64,000 bases of DNA from Cryptomeria japonica (taxonomy: Eukaryota; Streptophyta; Pinopsida; Cupressales; Cupressaceae), in NCBI RefSeq assembly GCF_030272615.1, contig NC_081414.1:781424119-781488118 (forward strand), given 5' to 3'. The translations under genes and the position numbers were made by a program. The notes beneath the pieces are model-generated. The model was not told the DNA's origin. It searched no databases and was given only the letters and a program-made list of their open reading frames with translations. Below, one piece after another: positions 23,572-35,739 of this stretch (position 1 is its first letter; each line of letters opens with the position of its first letter).

Positions 23572-25122
23572 TGTTGGCATTATGTGAACTGGTATGTGGA
23601 CATAATGACATTGTATGTTGTCATTGATGTCAATATGTTGAAGAGGTATGAACTGGCATATGTGAGAACCAGTATAACACTGTGAACCAACATTTGTGCC
23701 AAAGTGAAGTGGTGTGCTTGTTCAAGGTGAACTGGCATATGGTTATGGGAACCGGTACATGGAAGCGTTGTATGACTACCGGTTGGTTGTCTCAACTTCA
23801 GGGTTTTCAATTGAAGTGCTTCAAGCCTATATGGCTCAACCGGTGATCTTTGTGTAATGAGTAAGCAGTATAACAAAGAACAGATCATGTTGCCACATCA
23901 ACCTTGTGCGTGTGAAAGATCTCGCATGAAGAAGATGATCCCTATCTACCTCGAGAATGTGCGAAGTTTGTAAACGATGAAAACGCGTGATGGATTATCA
24001 GCCACCATGAAATTGGTGGATAATGAATGATGGAGAATGTCTTGAGATTTATTCAAGATCTGATGCATTTAATATAGTATGATCAACGATCAGGATTGAA
24101 CTGTTTGAATTCCTTAACCTAATAGGTCTAGGGTTTAGGGTTTATGCTACCGACTTGTCTGTTGTCCTATAAGGTCGATGTTGTGATTCTTTTAGAGGTT
24201 GTTGGCAAAAGTTGTGTGTGAGTATCCAAGAGAAGGGATACGAGATCCTTTCCAGACCAGAGGAGAGAAGTGATACCTGCAGAGTGTAAGTGCAGAAGGG
24301 GAAGAGGAGCTTAAGCAGATCTGCATTGGCATTGAGTGTTATTACCAAATCATTGTAATACCTGTTGATCTCTAACCACCTCAATAGTTGGAAAATCCCC
24401 TAACAGGGTAGCCTTAACCGGCTTGCTGTAAATCCCTTAATAGGGTAACTCAAAGTTATTGAGATCTAGAAAGCTAGAGAGCTCTGGAAATCCTTTAGCT
24501 ATTGAGTTCTTGATATCCTCTAGCAAGGTACCCTTAATAGGGTTTAACCCTTCACCGGGTATTGTAGCCATCCCTTAATCAGGTCATCTCTAATAGGATC
24601 GGTTCCTAGCAGAACCTTTTGTAATGTCTTTAACTAGACAAGGCTTCTAACAAAGCAGACTTCCAAAGAGTTCAACAAAAAGCTTGTGAGTATTCATCCC
24701 CACCATGGTTTTTCCCAGTTGGGTTTCCACGTGAAAAATATGTGTGTCATATGTGATGCTTTTATCTTGTGATGCTTTGTTATTGCCTGTTAAGCATATG
24801 ATGGTTCTATGTTTTATGTCTGTCAATAAAACATGTTCAACTAGCTATTGTGAAGATATGAAGAAACATTACCCGTTCATGCATAAGGGTGAAATGGTAG
24901 TGTAGTTTTGAGTTGAGTGGAAAACTTAGTGAGTAACCAGTTTATGATTGTTTTAGTTGTTTTGAGTTTTACCAGTTGCACTCTATTTCAAACCGGTGTC
25001 ACTGTTTGCTAGTCATTTGGAGTGATTGTTGCTGAACCAGTTTAGGTCTGTATTTTGTCTATACTAATTCACCCCCCCTCTTAGTATCAGTTTGGTGCTA
25101 TTCGTTCATCATTGAGTTATCA
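23572..25122 (+). mobile_element. Solo Copia LTR (~1.55 kb)
   Basis: Begins TGTTGGCATTATGTG and ends ATCA, flanked by the 5-bp repeat AATAA (23567-23571 and 25123-25127). It shares LTR landmarks with Copia B: TTGTCATTGATGTCAA near the start, CCACCATGGTTTTTCCC and GGGTTTCCACG about 400 bases from the end, and AATTCACCCCCCCTCTTAG near the end. No internal region, PBS or PPT remains. This is the product expected from LTR-LTR recombination. Confidence 0.88.
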
Positions 25123-25127
25123 AATAA

Positions 25128-25964
25128 CAGTAACAAGATCAATCTATTTTGTACGGACTGTTGCTACCAAAATGACAAAATATAAGGCAAAAATTTGGAA
25201 ATTGTCTTCAAATTGTATTCAAACTTGCGCTAGGATATTGCAACCCATGTAAAATTATTCAAGGATTATTTTATATGGCTTATTTGTCATAACCAGCTCC
25301 TGATTTGTTGCCTAACCACCAATTATCTCAAAAATGCAAAGTTGCTCAAAAAGTTGCAAAAAGTTGTCAACTTTTGCTCAATTTTGCATTTTTGCCTTTT
25401 ATGCATTTATATTCATACTAAACTTTCTAGGATGATTCCCTAACATCAAAATGACATGAATAAATTCCTAATGATGCTTTATAAGACGTTTTACATCATA
25501 ATGCAAAATAATGCCATTTTAGGCTTACAAGAGCTTATTGGCCAAATCTAAGAAAACCAACAAACCTTGGTGACAATCACCCTTGAAATGACTACCAAAC
25601 ACACATGTGGACCTCTAAATAGTCCATTATTCAAACATTGATCTAAAATAAGGACAAATGCACCCAAATTTGAAAATGCATCAACAAACTAGTTAAAAGC
25701 TAGGTGTTCCTGTACCAAAGCCCTTGGTGTAGGGAAAGGACATGTTTGGTTTTGGCCATAGCTACAAATTGGAAACTAGATGATAAAATAAAGTACATGA
25801 GAAATCTATTTTGAACCCATACCTTAAAATTTTGATCATGGGGAAGAGTTTTGAATGTAAGCATTTGAACCTCCCATCCAAGGTGATGAACTTCATGAGG
25901 AGCAATGCCAAAGTTTTACACATTCTAAGTAAGTCATTTATGTTGATAAAAATATATTTTTTAT
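25128..25964. other. Spacer with an imperfect foldback (25328-25395)
   Basis: Two arms built on AAAAATGCAAA-GTTG-CTCAAAAAGTTG and its reverse complement flank a short AAAAAGTTG centre, giving about 25-bp arms with a few mismatches. The minus strand at about 25680-25920 has an open stretch (GIAPHEVHHLGWEVQ...) that I do not recognise. Confidence 0.4.
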
Positions 25965-25965
25965 T

Positions 25966-27450
25966 AAGATAAATGGGTTTTATAGGGACCCAAAACCCAA
26001 ATAAAAGAAAAAAAAGTCAGTAGCAAACTAGAGTATAAACAACTACCAAATGACAATAGAAATAGGGGATACACCTAACCAAAAGAAGCTAAACCAGAGC
26101 TAAAAAGAATATGCCAAAAAACAAAAACTAACTAAGAGCCTTCATGAGCTTAGTATTCTTCTGAATCATTTTATTGTTAATATTTTTGAGCTCCTCTATA
26201 ATGAGTCTCAAGTTGTATCTTTCCTATGTTTTTATTCAAGTCTAGGTAGAGGGACTCGTAGAAGTCTGAATTTCCTAAGAATTAATCTCCAGGTTTTTCT
26301 TATTCCATTTGACAACTGGAGTCAGATCAGAACTGGCAAGATGGACTTTTTGTATGGCAATTTTTTCGTTTACCCTTTTAAGGCCTTCCACATTATTGTA
26401 CATCACCTCTTTGCTAATATCCACCAGTCCCCTGAAGTTGCCCTTTGATTCCTCAATGCTTTTTTATAGATGGGAAATCCTTGACTTGTTCTTGGTTTTC
26501 ATAACCCTAATATTCTCTGCTATTTTCTGAGTTATCTTCAGGAGCTTATCAGTTTTGTCTAGCATCAGATTCTTAGTAAAAGTGTTGATGATATCCTTGA
26601 TACCTTGTTTAAAGAGGTCAATCTCACTAATCACCCAACGGAAACATTTCTCCTAGTTGGAGGTCGATTTCACTAGGAGCATGTCAACATCCATCTCATC
26701 CTATTTAAAATCCTTTGCATCCACATTGAAAGAGATATCCTGATTGATTTTGACATCCCTTTTACATTGTGTCTCCACCCTTTTCCCAACTTTTTGCCTT
26801 TTCAAACATTGAGGGCCCAAGTTTTGGGGTTGAGGAATGGGGGTTTTCAACATTTTTGTTGCCCATCTAGGTGGATTTTTGCTTTTCTTGCTACTAGTAG
26901 TGTCGTGAATGGGCTTCTGAGGGGGACCATCATCCTCTGAGGGTGGATATTTTGAATCACTCAGCACATGGATATCATTCCAATCCATGGCCATTTTACC
27001 CTCCTCCACATCAAATTTAGTATCTAAAACCACATGCACATCGTGGCTAGCCAAGGGTTTGGGGTTTCTCAAAATAGGGGAGGGTTTAACCTCATGTTCT
27101 TTAGCATACTCCATAATGAGAAGGTTCAATCCCTCATGCAATACATGATTTTGAATGCTTTTCTTAAGAGCAGAGACTAAATATAAAGGAAATGAAATGG
27201 TTTTTATCATGCCTAAAGTGATTTAAGATAGCGAAGTGATAAGAAAAAATCCTAGCATAGTGGCCATCAGAGTAATGTACCTCAATATAAATTCCTCCAT
27301 GTTTTCCCAAAGTTTCAAGAGACCCCTTCTATTGTAACCCCTATCCGACATTTTTCTTACTCTGCTTCTCTCACTCTGCTTATCATAATAAATAGATAGG
27401 GCTTCCTCCAAGTTTTTTCTTTGTCTGTAGAACTTTTTACCTTCCATGCT
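25966..27450 (-). mobile_element. LINE-like 3' element with accessory ORF (subfamily A), copy 1
   Basis: The minus-strand ORF relic spans about 27447-26701. In one frame around 27170-27290 it reads ITL-DGHYARIFSYHF then ILNHFRHDKNH, and continues ISFPLYLVSALKKSIQNH (27130-27200), then a Pro/Lys-rich segment. This aligns with TLDGCFLLVYNYHI, LLNHF and VSFPIFLLSSLDLSLKEH at 46.8-46.95 kb. A stop lies at 27223-27225. The 3' terminus (TTTGGGTCCCTATAAAACCC then an A-rich end, about 25966-25995) is nearly the same as at 45.7 kb. The function of the ORF is unknown. Confidence 0.6.
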
Positions 27451-28112
27451 ACATCACCAAGAATATTGCATAACACGAAGAATATCATTGGATCAGTAAA
27501 ATCACCAAGAATGCGTGCAAGGATCAATGCAGAACACCAAAAAAAATAGGACACAGTCAGAAAATACCAAAAATAATATTAGAACCATCCACAATAGCTG
27601 CATTAACACCACTTATTCAAATCTTCATTGATCAACATGCTAACTCACAAGAACACTCAATAGCAACGATTCAGACTAAAAAGATAACTTGTCAAGCACC
27701 AAATGATGAACCATCTGAACTGAAGATGCACATGAACATACAAAACATTCTCTCAAATCCACAACCAAAGATATGATCATATTGAAGCTCACCAGATCAA
27801 GCACCAAACTCTACCAACCACAAAACAAAAAGACTGAACTACAAACCAGATCAAATAATATGATGAAGTAAAATTCTGGATCACTGAATGCAATAAGGAA
27901 TGAAGTATTCCAACATCCCAAATAGATAAACTAGCTATATCAACTCAATGTAATCAGTGGAACACCAAACAACTCTCTGCAATACCAAAGCACAGGAATA
28001 TGTTGACATCAATGACAACAACATATTCTAGTATCAGCAATATCTAATAGCCTACAAATCAAGACAAACTCAATTATCTACAATTTAAAACAACTATAAT
28101 CCCCCTCTTTCT
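27451..28112 (-). mobile_element. Copia relic E: partial 3' LTR and PPT
   Basis: On the minus strand a polypurine tract, GAAAGAGGGGGAT (about 28098-28110), is followed by LTR-like sequence containing TTGTTGTCATTGATGTCAAC, a motif shared with the other Copia LTRs in the window. The downstream end abuts the subfamily A element at about 27450. LTR edges were not confirmed by a second copy. Confidence 0.5.
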
Positions 28113-28544
28113 ACATGAAGGAATTAAAAAAATAAATTTATTGTTTCTTCTCATGCAATGAATCATCATACAGAAAGAAGCTAGCTCGAGATGATAGATA
28201 TCCTCCTACCTCAATTTCCTCCAACCATCAATAAGACCTATTTTAAGTATTAGAGAAGTTATACATCTTCATAGTTATTGTGAGGAGATTCTCGATTACG
28301 TATTACAAAATTATATCTTTCTCCCCTAGTTTCACGAGCAATTAAAGTATTATCTATTTTTAAAATGCCTATGATAAGATCTCTAGTGCATTGAATGCAA
28401 TTAATTACAATGTTCTCTCTTTGATTATAACAAAAGAATTTGAAATTATTCTTCCCTATTCAAACATTAGTCTTCCTTTTGACAAACAAAGCAGTTGCCT
28501 CAGTAATTAAGTGAGTTTTATTTATCCTTTTCTCTTCATCCATT

Positions 28545-29067
28545 AAGTAAGATATCACATTTACTAAGCTTGGAACTTCGATTCAATTTGTTTAAAGTAG
28601 ACACAATATTGTCAAAACTTCAAGGAATAATATTTAATAAAATGGCTTTGGCATCATCATCATTAACTTTACATTTTATTTGAGCAAGTGGATTAGGAAG
28701 AGAATGAAATGTACTAATATGTTGAACAATAATATCGCCTTATCTCGTTTTCAAACCATAAAGTTTTTGCTTCATTCCCATTTTAGCACTTGCAACCTAT
28801 GAGCCAAATAAAGAATTAAGGCCTTGCAATGTTTGGTTGGAGTATTTTGTCAAATCTTTAGGATTTACATATGCATTAGATAAACCAAGACCAATCACTG
28901 TTGTAGATCTATGACCTTTTGCTACCGATTTTAAAGCTTAATCTACATCTTGTGGTTCCATTAAGAATATCACAAATATCTTTTTCTATCAAAACCAATT
29001 GCACTTTAACTTGCCATATATAAAATTCATGAACTTCAAACTTTAGAATAACATATGATTTCTCCAT
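28545..29067 (-). pseudogene. Copia relic E: gag
   Basis: Starts at ATG 29065-29067 with MEKSYVILKFEVHEFYIWQV and QLVLIEKDICDILNG, the usual N-terminus of one Copia gag group. Later frames show SHFIKYYSLKF and other decayed gag fragments. Only about 430 bases separate it from the PPT, so protease, integrase, RT and RNase H have been deleted. Confidence 0.75.
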
Positions 29068-29079
29068 ATTAAATAAAAT

Positions 29080-29849
29080 CAATCTAATCGCTTATCACTC
29101 CATTTTATTTAATAGAATCTAATATTAAATTTCCTAACAACAGAAAGGCTACTAGAACATACCTAAATTTTGATGAAATAAATAAATGAAATCAAATTAA
29201 AATTTTAAAATGCCTTCACCAAATCTTATGCTGTTCTGTTCATGCCTCCAGATTTCATCACGTGGACAAACTTCTATCCTCTCATACTTGCTTTTTTTAT
29301 GGCTAAGACTAAAATTTCAATGCATCTTCTTTGTTCTATTCTAGGCACCTCCAGAACTTCCGTTCTTACCTTCTATCTATTGTAGCAGTCTAATGTTGCG
29401 GTCAGAAACAAAGCAACGTAGAAAAGCAGACATAAGAGACCAATCACATACGGTTCTTAGCACAATCTTCAGATTGTTGAAAAAAATATGTAGCAATGGT
29501 ATGCATAAAAACAACAGAAGATCAATGCCCAAAACAGGGTCACTCACACCTCTAATGTAGATAGCAAGCCAAGCTCACTCACACCTCTAATGTTGTATGG
29601 GATAAGGAATTGATCCTAGGTTAATGCAGATGTTAGTCTAGGATCATTTTTCCTCTATTAAAGGTTCATAGGGTCAATATCAAGCCACCATACTAAACAA
29701 ATCCAATAATATATGACAATCTTATAGATGAAAGAAATCATTAAAAATTACATAAAATATATATGAATGCATATACTATTATTCCATGAAAAATCAATCT
29801 AGGGATCAAGCCTCATGTTTTTTATTTGAAATAAAAAAGAAAAAAAAAT
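29080..29849. other. Spacer, no gene
   Basis: It may include the 5' region of relic E, but no PBS or LTR edge is visible. A 20-base direct repeat, CACTCACACCTCTAATGT, occurs near 29541 and 29578. Confidence 0.4.
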
Positions 29850-30956
29850 GGGAATCTTACAAACGATGTATTAAAGAACAACAAAATCAAAGGTTGTCAA
29901 TATTAAAAGTAAATTAAATCATTTGAAAATAAAGGGAATGGATAGCATGAATGATCACATTGTAAAATTGAGGAATTTTATAAATTAGCTTACAATGATG
30001 AATGTGGAATATGAAGCCTAAAATTTAACAATTTTTTGTTGAATCTCATAGATTAGTATTATAATTCCATATGTATGTAAGAGATAGCTAGAAAATTTAA
30101 TAATATCAAATTAAAAAAATTATATAGGGTTTGTTGAATGAAGAGGATAGGCTTAAAAGTTTCATACATGAGTCTAACGAGAGCTCTCAAGACTTTATAA
30201 CTAGAGGTAAATATAAGATTTATAATTAAAGAAAAACATATAAAGTCAAGGGAATCAACAAAAAAGTAATCCGTGAAGGTTTTGGGTCTTTTGAAAACCC
30301 ACGTCTGAGAGTTATTCTATTTGTTTTGGCTGGATTTCTTCCTTCTTTAATATGTTTTCAGGTCCGGGCCTTCTCCCTTCTTACCTTAATCAAAAAGAAA
30401 AAATAATCAAAGGCCATGAAACCACCCAAGGGATTAAAAAACATCTTTTTTTTAAATGTGAAAATGAATGGACAAATCATAAAGACACTTTTAAAAGAGA
30501 AAAATATATCACATGAAATAAGAACAAGGTAGAAGGGCATAAAAGTGATCAAATATTATAGGAAATCACTAGTAATAGGATGATGCTAAGTATCAAAGAG
30601 ACAATCAAAATTTTCCCAACAAGAAAGTGATCATAATATATTAATAGCCTCTTCATCTACTCAAGGAAATTTAAATAACACATGATTTCATGACTTATGA
30701 GATAGTCAAGAAATATTGTCTTTGTAAGTCAAAGAAATAAAAATGGTTATAAGGTGGGGTTCTATTTGGATATATATACTATTAAAAACATTAATGATGG
30801 ATTTAAAAATATGGCTACAACATATCAGAATGATGGCATCCATGTTTTTTTTTAATATGATAACAAGAAAACTTATATTACTAAAAGAATCTTCATAAGT
30901 GAGTTCTGGCATCAAATATTTAGCCACTCAAACTATCAAAGTATTGCTAAACATAT
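29850..30956 (+). pseudogene. Copia D (outer), left part: gag to GAG-pre-integrase
   Basis: The plus-strand translation shows gag MDSMNDHIVKLRNFI (about 29940-29985) and, at the right end, FWHQIFSHSNYQSIAKHI (about 30903-30956), the WH..fgH.Ny.s zinc-binding start of GAG-pre-integrase. The frame is then cut by the LTR of Copia C. The missing half resumes at about 37829 with CMTRKQHSFE. The 5' LTR and gag N-terminus are absent. Confidence 0.75.
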
Positions 30957-31400
30957 TGAAATTATTTTCGAATAATAAGAAAGATCTAGAGCCCAATGAA
31001 TAGCATAACACAAGAGAGACAAAGATAGACAAGAACAAGTTGTATTCTCATCAAGATGCAAAAATCGATCAATTGGATAAACCATACAATGGAGATGAGC
31101 TTTCTTATAAAGGCAAGGCTATAGGAAAATGAGAGCACACAATTGTGACATGTGGCCCAATGAGATACAAGGGTAGGTAGGGGTAGGTAGGAGAAATAAT
31201 AGAATATTCCTCTAAAGGTGGATCACCCACTGAAGGTGGAATGTGACAACAAGATATCACCACAAAAGTTGGAATTTCTCCTACAACCATCTTCCCTAGA
31301 TGAACACTTCCCTAAGTGTCTCATATACAAACTAGAATGAATGCATTGTCCTAATTAAACTTAAGTAAAGTGTAATTATGAGACATAATTTACACCAACA
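30957..31400 (-). repeat. Copia C 3' LTR (444 bp)
   Basis: TG...CA ends. The internal edge is followed by CCCCCCTTAA, i.e. the minus-strand polypurine tract TTAAGGGGGG. Best-preserved copy of this LTR. Confidence 0.9.
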
Positions 31401-31689
31401 CCCCCCTTAAATGCAACTTAGAGAAATGTAGAATCAAGCTAACAATGAAAGATGGGTCCCAACTACTAGGTCATGTTAGGTACCCATGTACAAATGCAAT
31501 GCAATCTCTCACAAATGAAGAAAGAGAGAAAAAACCAATGGGAAAAGACTCCCCCAAAAAAGAGATGAAAAAAAAGAACTCTCAAAGAAGGAGAACAAAA
31601 ACTCAAGAGAGGAAAAAGTCCCCCCATAAGAGAGGACAAAGAAGTCAACTGACCCCCCTGGCTGAAATATCATGCACCCCCAAGAGAGC

Positions 31690-32300
31690 TTGCAACTGAT
31701 GATACTTACTCTCAGTGAATGGTTTGGTGAAGATGTCTGCAACTTGCTCTATTGTAGGACAATACTACAAATCAATGATCTACACCAGAATTAGCTCCTT
31801 GATGTATTGCATGTGGATCTCGATGTGATTGGACCATTGATGGTAAACTGGGTTCTTTGAGATCTGAATGACACTCTAATTAATGTAACGAGGGACTATA
31901 GGTCATGGAGTGGTGAAGCAAAACTCTATGAGAATATTCTAAAGCCAGATAACCTTAGTAGCTGCATTAACGACCCCTCAATACTTAGCCTCACTCGAAG
32001 AGAGATCAATACCATGCTGCTTCTTGCTCTCCCAGTTAATAGGGTCCAAACCAAGATGAAATTTGTAACCTGAAGTAGACTTATGATCATCAAGATCACC
32101 AGCCTAATCTGAGTCTGTGTAACCAACCAAAGTAAGTCATGTGCCTAGTACATAGAGAATCCCATAGTGATGTGTACCTTCTATGTAGTACAAGATGCAT
32201 TTGGTAGCTTTCCAATGAAGTCCATGTGGTTCTTGCATTAAGCATTAAACCATGCCAACCAGAATGGAAATATTAGGGTATGTGTCAATCAAGTAGATGA
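31690..32300 (-). pseudogene. Copia C RNase H relic
   Basis: Minus-strand fragments GYTDSD-AGDLDDHKSTSGY, DLSSSEAKY and VADIFTKPF are RNase H signatures of Copia pol. The frame contains several stops. It lies directly upstream of the PPT-side non-coding region. Confidence 0.85.
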
Positions 32301-33142
32301 GACTTCCAACAAGATAACAATAAAATATGGAATCAATAAGTGGAGTGGAACACTTAGCCTCAATCTTGACTCATAAAAGAAATGGAGTGGAAATACGCTT
32401 ACAATCAACCATGTGGGAACATGCTAGAAGATCAAAAGTAATCTTGGAAGGTGACTGTGATACCTCAATACTGAGAAAGTAGTGTAAAAGGCTCAAGTTA
32501 GTCATAAAAAATCTCTCATGCAAATTAGATTTGACACTGCCATTGATGGATGAGGTGCTCCCTGTAATGATCATCATCAATCTAGAGAATAAGTATCAAA
32601 TAAGAGTCATCGCATAAAAAATGTAGATATTTGAATTAGTATGATTTCTAGTAAAACCCACAGGGAGAAGAAAGGAATCCATCTTGGCATACCAAGCGTA
32701 GGGGCCTGCTTGAGGCCATAAATAGACTTTCTCAATCTGCAAATTAAAGAAGATTCCTGAATGAGTCCCTAAGGCTGCTCCATGTAAATCTCGTCTTCAA
32801 GATCCCCATGAAGAAAGGAACTCTTCCCATCTATCTGATGTACAACCCAAACATGAGCTAGAACAATAGCAAGTTTCAAGTGAATGTAATTCATCTTATC
32901 TATGGGTGCAAAGGTCTCAGTATAGTCAAGTCAATAACCTGTGAGAAATGTTTTGCAACAAGTTGAGCTTTGTACATATCCAGACTACCATCCATTGCAA
33001 AATTAGTATGATAGATCCACTTACATCGAACCATATTTCTCCCCTTATGGAGAGGGACTAACTCCCAAGTGTTGTTCATCATCAAGGAACTATACTCTTC
33101 CTCCATGGATAAGCCCCACTTAAGAACTCCTAATACTTCCAA
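32301..33142 (-). pseudogene. Copia C reverse transcriptase relic
   Basis: Shows EEEYSSLMMNNTWELVPL, CKWIYHTNFAMDGS and KAQLVAKHFSQ near 33000-33130. Farther on come FHLLHYFLSIEV-like and DCKRISTPFL segments. The region around the YVDD box is scrambled by frameshifts and not clearly readable. Clearly inactive. Confidence 0.8.
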
Positions 33143-33814
33143 AAAGGTTTGTGGGAAGCTGTAGTAATGAAAGCATGTTGAAGCTCTTGATGTTGTGACT
33201 AAGTCCTTCGAGAGTCTAAGGGATCCCCAATAAGAGAACTCGTTGACTCAAGAGACTATTGATCCCAATGAGGTATTGGAGGAGATGAAGGATGAGCTAC
33301 CTCAACTACAAGTGGACCCTATAGAGATGTGAGCTTACAAGTCAAAGTTGAGGGAGAATCATCATTTCAGTCACTATCTTCACTATCCACAATGGAGGAA
33401 GGAGGAGGAGGATGAAAGGCCAAGCTAGGAGAGATTTCTTCAAAGTGGACACTTCACTCAATGAATACCTCATGTCTCTGGATCCATAAGTCAATATGCC
33501 TTACCATCCTCAGGATATGAAACAAATATGAAAAGCCTATTCTGAGGTTCTAATACCTTGTATTTCTCTAGAGTAATGCGAGCCCATGTTGGACACCAAA
33601 AGACCCTAAAATTTCACACAATAAGTTTTATACCACACAAAGCCTCAAAATTAGTGATACCCTTCAAATTCCCTTGGGGAGCCCAATTTTGGATGTGTGT
33701 GGTAAAACTGATATCTAAACTACCCAAAAATGATAAACCAAGAGAAAAAACATGAATCATACAACTAGCCATATCCTTAAGGATTCTATTCTTCTTTTCT
33801 ATAATACCATTCTA

Positions 33815-34420
33815 TTATGGAGTGTAGGCAACTAAATGTTGAAGATAAATCCCCTCAAGAGTAAAACATTCCTCAAGTCTATTGTTCACATATTCCCTTC
33901 CATTGTCTATACAAAGGAACTTGACTAGCTTCCTGAATTTATTCTCAACATGAGCCTTGAAGGCTTGAAATATGTCAAACACTTCACTCTTGTGAACAAG
34001 AAAGTAGACACAAGTGAAGCAGGAGTAGTCATCAATGAAGGTGAGGACATAGCAAGCCTTGCTAAATGAAGTCACTGGAAATGGCCATGCTGCATCACTA
34101 TGAACCAATTGAAGAACATCCAAAGCTCTCCAATAATTCCCCTTATCAAACTTCTCTTCAGGATGCTAGCCCATGGAACACCCTAAACATACACCATCAA
34201 GAAAGATAATTTGAGGCAAACTTGTGACCATGTCCTTAGAGATAAGCTATTGAAAATAATAATAGTTGAGGTGTCCAAACCACTCATGTCATAGGTTACT
34301 TTATGAATTTGAATGAGTGGGCACGACCATAGAAGTAGATCGAGGCACAAAGTGGGAGAATGAATAAATTCATAAGCTACGAATGACTTGTCCCTTTGTT
34401 ACCAACGTATCATTCTCAAG
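33815..34420 (-). pseudogene. Copia C integrase relic
   Basis: Contains LQLVHSDAAWPFPVTS, LTFIDDYSCFTCVYFLVH and FLCIDNGREYVNN, matching the first and second catalytic Asp blocks of Copia integrase. The ORF ends near the position where the PQ-NG-ER block with the catalytic Glu is expected. Upstream sequence to about 34420 fits the GAG-pre-integrase region. Confidence 0.85.
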
Positions 34421-34645
34421 TTATTTTACCATAATGGAATCAAGTGTAAACTCAACTTTCTTCCCATTTCCATAGTGGGTGATTTGGTAGATAGAAAGGA
34501 GGTTGGTGGTCAAGTTAGGAACATAGAGAACATTCTTACAAGTTCCATCATCCATGGCAACTAAACCCTTCCCTTAAACTTCCACTTTTGTATCATCACC
34601 AATGAAAATGTTAGGTGCCTTAGATAGCTATAATGCGAAAAAATT

Positions 34646-35662
34646 CTAATTCGTATAATTTTTTTGATATGAGGCACTCAAGTCAAGTATCCATTGGTAT
34701 AAAGAACCTTTTTTAGCCACAAATGCTTGCCATTTTCCCTTTGACTCTAAGTAAGGGAAAGGAGATGAGTCCTTATTGTAGAAAGATGGAAAATTGATGT
34801 TCTTCTTAATGATATTTGTCAACTCATCAATTTTCTTTGAGTGGCAATGATTCTCATCATTAACAAATTTCTTGCAATATGAACAAGTTGGTCTCTTCTT
34901 CTTAGGTGTATATCCCTTCATGGAAGAGGATGTATAATTCTTGTGGAGAGGATGATTTTCTCTATCTTGTTGTTACTTTAGCTTAGATTTATTTTTGTTC
35001 TTGTCGTTTCCTTGGTTTCCTTGATTTGCCACTGAAGCTTTGGACTTTGAAGACTTGAGAATCCCCATCTTGATCAACTTTTCTTGCTCAAGTATTAACA
35101 TCTCTATGAATGCATCAAATCATGGTGTATTGAATGAGGCACCTGAAGTCAACTGATGGGTTTGGAAGCTAGGGACAAAGGTTTCATACTATGATGGAAG
35201 CTTCTCCAAAATATTATAAGAAAATTAAGCATCCTTCTTGTTAATGCCACAATCCTTAAGCTTTGATCTTAGCTCAATTGGTTTCATGACATAATCTTGG
35301 ATTGTATCAAAATTCTTTGGATCCAACATTGTGATTTCATTAACTACCTTGTAGCCCCTAATCTCATCAACTTGGCCATACAATTTTCCAAATAAATCCC
35401 AAGCCTCTTTAACTATAGTGCATTCGTCAATGTGAAAAATGAGGTCATCTAATACATACTTTCTCAAAGTTCCAAGAGCCATAGAATTTTTAGTGAGCAA
35501 TTCCAATTGAGCATAAGGATAATCTTTAGGATCTGCTCATCCTATCATTGTTCTATTTATGTAATGAATGAGTCCTTTTCTCATTAACTTACTCCATGTT
35601 TTAATTTTCCTCGATGCATAATTATGTGGAGTTAGAAGTAGATATTTAGAAGAACCCATAGC
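34646..35662 (-). pseudogene. Copia C gag and protease start
   Basis: The gag start is likely the ATG at about 35660 (MGSSKYLLLTPHNYASRKIK). Blocks IVKEAWDLFGKLYGQVDEI and MLDPKNFDTIQDYVMK are capsid-like. The zinc knuckle region reads CSYCKKFVNDENHCHSKK, a variant CCHC. The protease active site is degraded: WILDLSASYQ, where a DSGAS-type motif is expected. Stops at 34643 and between segments break the frame. Confidence 0.82.
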
Positions 35663-35739
35663 AAAAAGATGAAAGAGCACAAGATAGCGATAGAGACAAT
35701 CATACAAGATACCCCCCAAATTCACTCAATCAAAGAACC

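Noticed and set aside
26309-26530. Plus-strand ORFs in the 26-27 kb and 44 kb regions
   Set aside because: Antisense to the better supported minus-strand accessory ORFs with shared blocks.
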